A stretch of 64,000 bases of DNA from Malus domestica (lineage: Eukaryota; Streptophyta; Magnoliopsida; Rosales; Rosaceae). A model generated the notes under the pieces. The model did not search any database and had not been told where the DNA came from. It saw only the letters and a program-made list of their open reading frames with translations. Both the position numbers and the translations under genes were made by a program. Positions 56,573 to 64,000 of the stretch are shown here, in pieces (positions within the stretch are counted from its first letter, which is position 1; each line of letters begins with the position of its first letter). The stretch lies in NCBI RefSeq assembly GCF_042453785.1, contig NC_091664.1, positions 29,932,501-29,996,500 of the forward strand, read 5' to 3'.

Positions 56573-56648
56573 AGTTACTATAATCAAAATAGTCCTACTG
56601 AAGTCTCTCAAGTTACTATAATCAAAATAGTCCTACTGAAGTCTCTCT
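56573..56648. repeat. 38-bp perfect tandem duplication
   Basis: AGTTACTATAATCAAAATAG plus TCCTACTGAAGTCTCTC is repeated head to tail starting at 56573 and 56611. Confidence 0.95.
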
Positions 56649-57082
56649 TCTAATGTAATTTCAATCATATGTCCATCCGGGATTGTACAACATCTCAATA
56701 ACACTAAACTTCATGAAAAGTCGTAATAAAACATAATCGTCATAATATTTTTATATTTAACAGAACAAGAATTCGAACGACAATTTTATGTTGCTCCGAA
56801 GCATTCACGAAGTATAATATACACCGAATATACTAGAAAATACACCACAAACTGTTACAGAAGTAGTGATGATGAAACTTTACCAACCATTTGATATCAA
56901 AAACAAAAAACACAAACAATCAAACACCTTTGCCACTGCAATCGCTACATTTTCTCTCTACAATTTGCATCACAGCCCTCCAAAAACCAAAAAATTCCAA
57001 TTTTCCAGGTAAAAAATATCCAACCCCCTCAGTAAACTGTAAATCCGAATTATCCCGACAACCCGATTTTACCGGGTCCAAC

Positions 57083-57739
57083 TCAAATCCGGGTGTAAGA
57101 AGTCGGCGGGCGGAGGGTCTGCTGGCTAGAAACAACCGAGACCAACCCATTTTCCGCGGCGGTCTCCTCGTCGAGAAACAAGTCTTCCGTCACGCGAAAC
57201 GCCGCGTGGAGCCCAATAACCACGACGGCGACGATCAGTGCCACCAGCACGTTTAAACCCACGTGAGTGAATACCAGCCCCACGACAGTTACCAATCCCA
57301 GCACGACGGCGACGACCCTGTCGTCGAAGCTCTGATTGAACAGAACAACGGGGGTGGTGCGGAAGAAGTAGAGGGCGAGCCAGGCGACGAGGACGATGAG
57401 GAAGACGATCATAGAGATCGGGTGCCAGAGGAGGCTGCAGAAGACGATGAAGAGCGTCGCCATGACGTAGTTGACGCGGAAGTAGGCGGTGTTGCGCTTG
57501 ATTCGTGCAATTGCGTCGGCGTAGTTGTAGGGTACGGAGAAGGAGGTGAGGGAGAAGATCTCGGGCCATGGGCGACTCGTTGGGTACACGGTTTGGGAGT
57601 TGAGAGTTGGGTACAGGGGTTGGGAGGAGGTCTGGGGTACAGGGCGGGAGGTAAAGGTGAGGTATTTGGAGGTTTGCGGGTCGATTTGGGCGGCGGTGAC
57701 GGTGGTGCCGCCGTAACCCGCCGGTGTTTTTAGCGGCAT
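57083..57739 (-). CDS. PRA1 family protein (F-type)
   Basis: Prenylated Rab acceptor-like membrane protein of the endomembrane system, thought to help Rab GTPase delivery and vesicle traffic. Single exon, 218 residues. A hydrophilic N-terminus is rich in Thr/Pro/Ser. The PRA1 motif RPWPEIFSLTSFSVP at about 57-71 is followed by IARIKRNTAYFRVNYVM. There are two hydrophobic hairpins at about 93-127 and 142-182 (ATLFIVFCSLLWHPI, VVAVVLGLVTVVGLVFTHVG) and a C-terminal tail AAFRVTEDLFLDEETAAE as in plant PRA1.F proteins. The length matches. The overlapping frame on the same strand at 57126-57911 is a shadow. Confidence 0.93.
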   Translation of the reverse strand: MPLKTPAGYGGTTVTAAQIDPQTSKYLTFTSRPVPQTSSQPLYPTLNSQTVYPTSRPWPEIFSLTSFSVPYNYADAIARIKRNTAYFRVNYVMATLFIVFCSLLWHPISMIVFLIVLVAWLALYFFRTTPVVLFNQSFDDRVVAVVLGLVTVVGLVFTHVGLNVLVALIVAVVVIGLHAAFRVTEDLFLDEETAAENGLVSVVSSQQTLRPPTSYTRI

Positions 57740-58803
57740 TGTTGGTGGAAATTGGGGGAATTTTGGTGCGAGATGGGAAAGTTGGGCGGCGGAGGAAGAT
57801 TCGACCTCGATAAATTGAGAGGAGGAAGTTTTTTTTTTTATATATTTTTTTTGTTTTTTGTTTTTTTTTTTTTTTGTTTAAGTGGGAAAAAGTAGTTTGT
57901 TGTTGAAACACAACTGGAATTTTGCTTAAAAAATAGTGGTGCCCTTCTGTATCATAACGTCAAGTTTCAGTTTTTATTTGTTACCTGTGATGTGGCCTCC
58001 ACGTGGATGAAGAGGAAAATGGGCAAGTCATCAAGGTTTCAATTTCGTTGATGAAGAGTTCGATACTATATTATTGCGACTCGTCTATTGTGCTATTTTA
58101 GCCTAATTTCTTCTTTTTAGTGTAAAACTTAGATCAATTGGCGGATGTTATAACGAAGTTTGCATCAAACAAAGCATTTTACAAATGATGCACCAAGTCG
58201 TTTCAATTCCGGCTCGTACAATCGTTCATTGAAAAAATGCACGACGCCTCGTGACAATGCCGCTGTCAATAGGTCCCGGAAACAGCTCAAATCCAAACGT
58301 AATCGGAATCTCGCCATCGCCACCGTAGTAATGACAATGACATGTAGATAGTAGAGATGCTTTACAGTGACAGATATAGGGATGAGTTTAGATGGCTCTG
58401 TGATCAGCAGATGTTGTATGTTTTTTTTAACCGAAGTGATAGCGTTGTTGTCGTGGCTCTGTGATAGCGTTGTTTGTTGATGGTGTTGTATGTTATTCTC
58501 TAATTTAATGTTAGACGTGAGTTAAGTTAGTTGGTCTGTCCGCGATTTAGACGGGAGGAACAATAGGCAAATAAGGAGGGTACAAATTACTCAAAAACAC
58601 TACCACAAAATCACAAACATTTATCCCAAACAAAATTGAAGAAAGGAAAGCTACCGGAATTACTATAGCAATCTCAGTTTCTAATTGGAACAGCACACCA
58701 CTATGATGAAAGAAGGGGAAACGATCTCAATCCGGCATAGTAGCCGGTCCGCCTCCTGCTGACTGGTCGTCTTTGGATACAGGCATCCCAGGCATCCGGC
58801 AAA
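57740..58803. other. Intergenic DNA between PRA1 and TPR10-like genes
   Basis: A T-rich stretch at 57828-57880 belongs to the PRA1 upstream region. Nothing else is recognised; the two genes run in the same direction. Confidence 0.5.
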
Positions 58804-61800
58804 CTATGGTTTCTGTTTATCAGCGCCATGAAATTTCCGTCCAGCTTCAACCGCTTCTCTGTAAAGGGGCAAGCAGTTAGCACTTGAAAACCAGAGCAGG
58901 TGAACCAAGAAACCAAGGAGGAAGGATCCGAGGAGCTTTCGAATACAAACCTGAAAGCATCTACAAGTGCCTTGTTTTCGGGGTCCCGCCTCACGCCCTC
59001 ATAGAAAGAATTGGCAGCTTCATCAAACTTCTGCAGTAACAAATAATATTTCATGGAGATTGTTCTTTTTTCTTAGACAAATTATATTTGAATACGTGGG
59101 AAGATGAGTACATGCCTCCAACAGTCGCAACGCTGCACCTTCTCGGTACCAAGCCTTCCCCCATTCTGGCTTTAATTCCCGTGAGGTCTTTCCGTCAGCT
59201 AATGCATGCTCGGCTTGACCAAGACACATCCAACAAAGGCTTCGGTTAGAAAACAAAGTAGCATCGGTTGGGTCCAGATCAATAGCCTGAAAATACAAAG
59301 CCACCGAATTTAAGTAGCAGCATTTCGTAAGCAAAGCAGGTCGGTTGTTTTCCCCATTACGCACACTTCACAAAGCAGTCGTCTGAACTATTTTTCAATT
59401 GTACATCACAACAATCAAACGTTGCCCTTATACTATTCTATATCGAACAGGACCCACAGTAGTCCAATAAACTTGTCTTAACACAATTAGGAAAATGATT
59501 AATACTAGTAGCAGAGAAAGATGTATACTACACCTGTGTATACGCATCAATGGCTGTCTGATAATCCTTTCTTTTGAAAGCATCAGTTCCTCTTGATTTT
59601 GCTTCTGCAGCTTTCTTCTTCGCTTCAGGTGACACCTGAAGAAGTTGTTAAGACGTAAACGCAAAACAATTTAAATCTTAATGCTAATCATATTTCAAGA
59701 ATACACAAAGTATATCTATAAGCCAGTATGGTACGTTAAGTTACAGGGTAAAAGTGAGCACCTCAGGCAGATCTTTCTTCGGTAACACACAATCTTTCGA
59801 CACATTAAGTTCCTTAAAATTTCCCACTGCTTCCTGAAAATTTTGACATGCCAGAGGTAGCTTAAATGGGAGCCAAATCTAGAGAATGCTGTTATGTTAT
59901 GTGTTCATATACAAAACATAGATTATGAGGCAATATTAGGGCAAATCGAAGCAACCTATTATTATGTAGTTTTGTGGATGTATTATATGAAATGTCAAGA
60001 CCTTGGTACCTGTTGTCTACTTGTTTCAGACTGCATATACTCAAGTATGTCGTCAACTGTCCATTTTGGGATACTTTCAACTTTTGATGTCAAGGGAAAG
60101 AGAATCTCAACGGCACTGCGGTTCCCTCTTCCAGCTGCAACCTGTATTGGCTTCAAGCCATCCTGTGGTGAAATAAAAAGTCAACATCAATCTATGTGCC
60201 ACTAAAAGATCGGACAATCCAAATTATAGAAAGAAGGAAATCACCATTTTCTAATGATAAGAAAAAATAATTCATACGTAGGGATGGTGAACTACCTCAT
60301 CAGTGATATTGGGATCACCTCCACCTTTTAACAATAATTGCAAAATCTCTGGGCTCCCAATATCGGCAGCAATGTGCAAAGGGGATGCTCCACCAGCACT
60401 AATATTTACTTTGGCACCAGCCTATACAATAAAATGGAAAAGTAAATTGCAGGTAGAATGATTATATAAAGATTAATGTGTCCAGAATCCTTACCATCTC
60501 TATACAAATAAAAATTGAATTCACATTGACATACAAATTGTTAAAGCATACATAAATTCTCGTATCTGCCCCCGCCCCAAAAACAAAAAGGGTAGAAATC
60601 ATTTACTTGCCACTTGCAAACTCGTTTTGCTATATTACCGGAATACTAGGACATAAAACCAAACCTGAATCAATAATTCTAAGCATGGCAGTGAACCAGC
60701 AGCAACAGAAGACAGCAAAGGCGTAATATTGTCATCATTTTCAGCATTTGGCTGCAAAACAGAAACCAGATAAATGAACAACATACGAAAATCTCACCAC
60801 ATAGTTCAGTGACATTAAGAAAACACTTTGTTATAACACAATTATTAAGGAATTACCAGAATTACAAGTGAACAAAGTGTGAAAACAGAAAATCCACAAA
60901 AGCAAGTTGTAGAAATAAATATAATACTATATGATGTATAAAATGAGAACGTTTAGCAGATGAGGGCCCCATTGTTCATATGACAAATATGACGAGAACC
61001 GAGAGAGACCCTAAAAGCATGGGCTAGTTTCTGCTATCTTCATGAAGAGGTACCCATATTATAGACACTTCATCAAATAGAACTTCAAAAAAAAAAAAAA
61101 AAAGAAGCACGTATTTAAATATTCAAAAGCTTACATTAGCATTGTGTTCTAGTAGAACTTTCACGGCATCTTGTTGACCATGACCAGCAGCCCAAATTAA
61201 AGGACTTCCAGCGTCACTTTGTGAATTAACATCAGCACCTTTGGAAATCAAATACCTCAACAACTCAATGTCTCCTGCAAACAAGCACAAACCATTTATT
61301 GATGAAACGCTACTATGAGAGCTTTACATTTACAAAACTAAATTAGAGTTTAGAAAGCTCACCTAATCCAGCAGAATGATGAAGAGCTGTGGCTCCCAAT
61401 TCACTAGCTATCCCAGGATTGGCACCAGAATCAAGAAGGTATTTTGCAGTTTCGGTATGTCCTTGCCGAGCAGCATGGATAAGTGCAGTTTCACCTGCAG
61501 ACAGTATAAATTTCTACCAATTAGACTTATGGTATGCCAATAAATGCAAAGCTCTTAGATTAAAAGCATGTGTCCGCTTAAGTTTCTATATCACCCAAAG
61601 AGATTCTAAAGTCGCATTCTGGTCTCGTTAAACAAAAACATATACTGTATAACATAAGCACATACCGTCTTCATCCTTTGTATCAACGTCAAGTTTCAGT
61701 TCCTCCAGCAAGTACTTGCACACCTCAGTTTTTCCCTCTCTCGCAGCAAAATGAAGGGCCCCTCGCTTGTTGGCATCCTTAATATCAGCCACAGTTTTGG

Positions 61801-62288
61801 CCAAATCCTTCCCTTCATCAAGCTGCCCGGCCAAATCTACCCGAAACAAAACCCCAATAAAATTTAACAAATCATTGAGAAATTGTGGAACTATTCAATT
61901 ACAACCACAGCAAATTAAAACAAGCAAAAAAACCCAATTCGTCACAAGAAAGATAAGGCATTGTTACTCACTCTTTAAGAGATCAAGATTCCCAGTAACA
62001 GCAGCATTAAGAAATTGTTGAACTTTATCCCTCACTGCAGTAAATCAAAGAATTACTTTTCTATTTTTTATATAAGAGTAAAGGTGCAATCTTGAAATTT
62101 ACAAAATGATACGAATTCAAAAGAAATTGGGATTATGCATCAATATATACACATACATACGAATTAAAAATCATGGGCAATCATAAATTAGTGAACTTTT
62201 TGCCTCAGAAACCAGATTCAAAGAAAAGGGGTGAGTGATAAGAGTTGGAGAAGGAACCTGCAAGGGCAGCAGAAGCGTCAGCGGCCAT
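58804..62288 (-). CDS. TPR10: Ankyrin-repeat and TPR protein, TPR10-like
   Basis: The nearest family member I know is Arabidopsis TPR10 (At3g04710), thought to work with Hsp70/Hsp90 through its TPR domain. Thirteen exons, 5' to 3': 62258-62288, 61972-62034, 61666-61836, 61363-61494, 61135-61274, 60665-60751, 60296-60421, 60010-60162, 59762-59833, 59534-59635, 59116-59286, 58951-59030, 58804-58858, giving 460 residues. It begins MAADASAALAVRDKVQQFLN. About six ankyrin repeats cover residues 15-260 (NKRGALHFAAREGKTEVCKY; TALIHAARQGHTETAKYLLD; PLIWAAGHGQQDAVKVLLEH; PLHIAADIG). Three TPRs lie at about 325-440 (SRGTDAFKRKDYQTAIDAYT; DPTDATLFSNRSLCWMCLGQ; KFDEAANSFYEGVRRDPENK). It ends FHGADKQKP. 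The intron after exon 11 uses GC-AG ends. Confidence 0.93.
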
Positions 62289-64000
62289 GGGGAGGGTAGA
62301 GAGAAGAAGAAGTAGTTTATGTCGTTGGGTTTTTGAAGGTGCGAGCAGAAAGAGTTCAACTTTCGGTTGGGTTGAGACACAGAGAGACGCAGAGCCGGCG
62401 GAGGAGGAGCCAAGTGTTTCTGGGGTTTATGGTTTATGACTGCCACGGCAAATGGGAAACACAAAGAAAAAGGGTCAATTTATGCGGAGGCAAACTTTAC
62501 TTTTTGCTTAGTTTTTACTTAAGTGTAGTTAATTTTACCCCAAGTTACTCAATTTTATCGGGAAAAAAACTTTGATAATATTGTCTGACTATGTTATAAG
62601 ATATTTCTTACAAAATAATAAAACGTTTTATATTTTAATTCTACTTGACTTTTACTGTCTTAGTTAAAGAATTTTTCAAAATTTTTGTTTTCGCTCAATA
62701 TATATATTTTTTTAGGCAATATTTCTCGTTTTGATTTCACTTTAGTAAAAAGAAAAAGTAATCATCCATCTATGAAGTGATCAAGAAGACAATGCTCTTC
62801 CCAAAAGAAATGTTTAGGGTTGTTTTTCAAAGGAAAAAGACAAAATCGATGCTACATAGTTGACGAAGCTTTGGATACACTTAGAACATTCTAGGTTTAG
62901 AAAGAACGTAATACATAAAATTTTAAAAGTTAAAACTTATCTAGGACTCACATATTCATGTATCAATTATTTTCTAATACTAATAGGATTTTCAGTATAT
63001 TTTGTACCTTTCTAGTTTAAGGCAAATAACAATTTGGTTTTTATTTTTTTTTTTAATTGGAAAACAATTTCGTAAAATATTATTGGCCCCTCTTCCAGCT
63101 ATCTGTATAGTTTTTCTTTTAATGTAACCAGCACAATGTGCGATGCAGATTAACTCTTATGTCATGGATGAAAGTACATCAATTTTAATTAATATGAGTA
63201 CATCAATGTGATCATCATAGAATTTTCTCCGATCTTCTTGAGTAATAAGCTTGCAGTCCTTGTTGATTGATAGTAAAATTCACAGGTTGACCATAAAGAT
63301 AAAACCAAAGTAACAAAAGTAATATTTTCGGTGCCAAGAAATGAGTTGAGATACTCGCTCCATTTCTATGTTTGGAGCCAACAAACTAAGAAATCTAGAG
63401 CGTTTAAGAGAGAGAGATCTATATGGTTCAAGAGTTTGTTTTTGTATGAAATGGGCCAATAATATAAGCTAATAAAGGTCACATGATTTAAATTGAGTGA
63501 TCATAATATTTTGAACTGTCGACTCTGAACACAAAAATCTGGAGAGGATTTTTAATTCCATAGAAATGAGTCGATGCAATATGTATTGACAATTATCATA
63601 ATAAAAGTATTAATTTTTCTAAGAATATGAGTCTATTTATTAAAGGCAATTGTTTACATTCCTCCAATTCCACTTTCACATTCATCGATAAGATCGGATG
63701 TGCTACTAATGGTGTGGTTGCATGCATGTGAGATGTCCCCAATATTATACATCATCAAATTTCTCTGTGTCCCAAAAATGATATCTTACATGATAAACGT
63801 GCTGCGCAGAGCACCAAGAGAAATTTAATTGGATTCAAAACTAATGAGAAAATTAAGCAGATTAATCCTCCAATCAAACCAACCAAATCTGATGATTGTC
63901 AATAGATCCTTCTTAATTTGCAGTTTTTTGCATGCATGCATGCCACTAAACATGTTCAATCTCTCTGGTATGGTAACTAGTAGCAGAAATTAATCCAGAA
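62289..64000. other. Intergenic DNA at the right edge
   Basis: 62289-62450 is the TPR10 upstream/5' UTR region. Beyond it the DNA is AT-rich. I see no gene, LTR or RNA gene. Confidence 0.5.

Noticed and set aside
57263-57733. 156-residue plus-strand frame rich in Gly/Glu/Asp
   Set aside because: Antisense shadow of the PRA1 gene.
57126-57911. 261-residue frame on the minus strand
   Set aside because: It overlaps the PRA1 gene in another frame, is Arg/Pro-rich and low complexity; a GC-rich shadow.
1-64000. CRISPR arrays, operons, bacterial promoters
   Set aside because: Plant nuclear DNA; tandem repeats seen are minisatellites and LTR sub-repeats without spacer structure.

Overview
This is nuclear DNA of a flowering plant, most likely a pome-fruit member of the Rosaceae (apple or pear group). 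Genes have AT-rich GT-AG introns. The repeats include a Cassandra TRIM with the 5S rRNA-like domain, tRNA-derived SINEs, foldback Mutator-like DNA, short LTR elements and a Florendovirus-like endogenous virus copy, and a 180-residue repeat-borne reading frame of a kind I associate with apple and pear. No species-level claim is possible from sequence alone.

Layout. 1-12.9 kb is essentially nested repeats: the end of a large non-autonomous LTR element, a caulimovirid fossil, a LINE tail, two facing Ty3/gypsy remnants and a 1,028-bp near-perfect foldback element with a 9-bp target duplication. A shortened Ty1/copia element fills 12.9-16.1 kb. From 16.2 to 36.5 kb lies a cluster of five PR-4 (barwin) defence genes. 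Two are intact (22.1-23.0 kb minus, 25.8-26.3 kb plus) and three are broken (16.2, 28.0 and 32.6/36.4 kb). The last is split by an LTR element that carries a captured piece of the purine-synthesis gene FGAM synthase. Two RING E3 ligase genes of the DRIP type are interleaved: a short RING-only copy (31.3-32.4 kb) and a full seven-exon copy (39.0-43.4 kb). The PR-4 + DRIP pair with its flanks is duplicated in tandem.

From 43.7 kb the window is more gene-like: an aspartic-protease pseudogene fragment and its intact relative (46.0-47.4 kb), prefoldin subunit 4 (48.1-49.7 kb), a PMEI-PME pectin methylesterase (52.3-54.5 kb), an LTR-like repeat (54.9-56.6 kb), a PRA1-family membrane protein (57.1-57.7 kb) and a 13-exon ankyrin-TPR gene (58.8-62.3 kb) whose best relative is Arabidopsis TPR10. 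In Arabidopsis TPR10 sits beside PR4, so the PR-4/TPR10 linkage appears to be an old conserved neighbourhood, opened out here by duplication and repeat insertion.

There is no operon-type organisation. PR-4, the CDR1-like protease and the pectin methylesterase are secreted (cell wall/apoplast) proteins often tied to defence or wall remodelling. DRIP, prefoldin, PRA1 and TPR10 are housekeeping or stress-regulatory intracellular proteins. Intron-exon joins were assigned by eye from splice sites, frame and family homology, not from transcripts. I see no wholly new gene system. The most unusual items are the captured FGAM-synthase segment, the RING-only DRIP copy, the rearranged Cassandra element and the long foldback.
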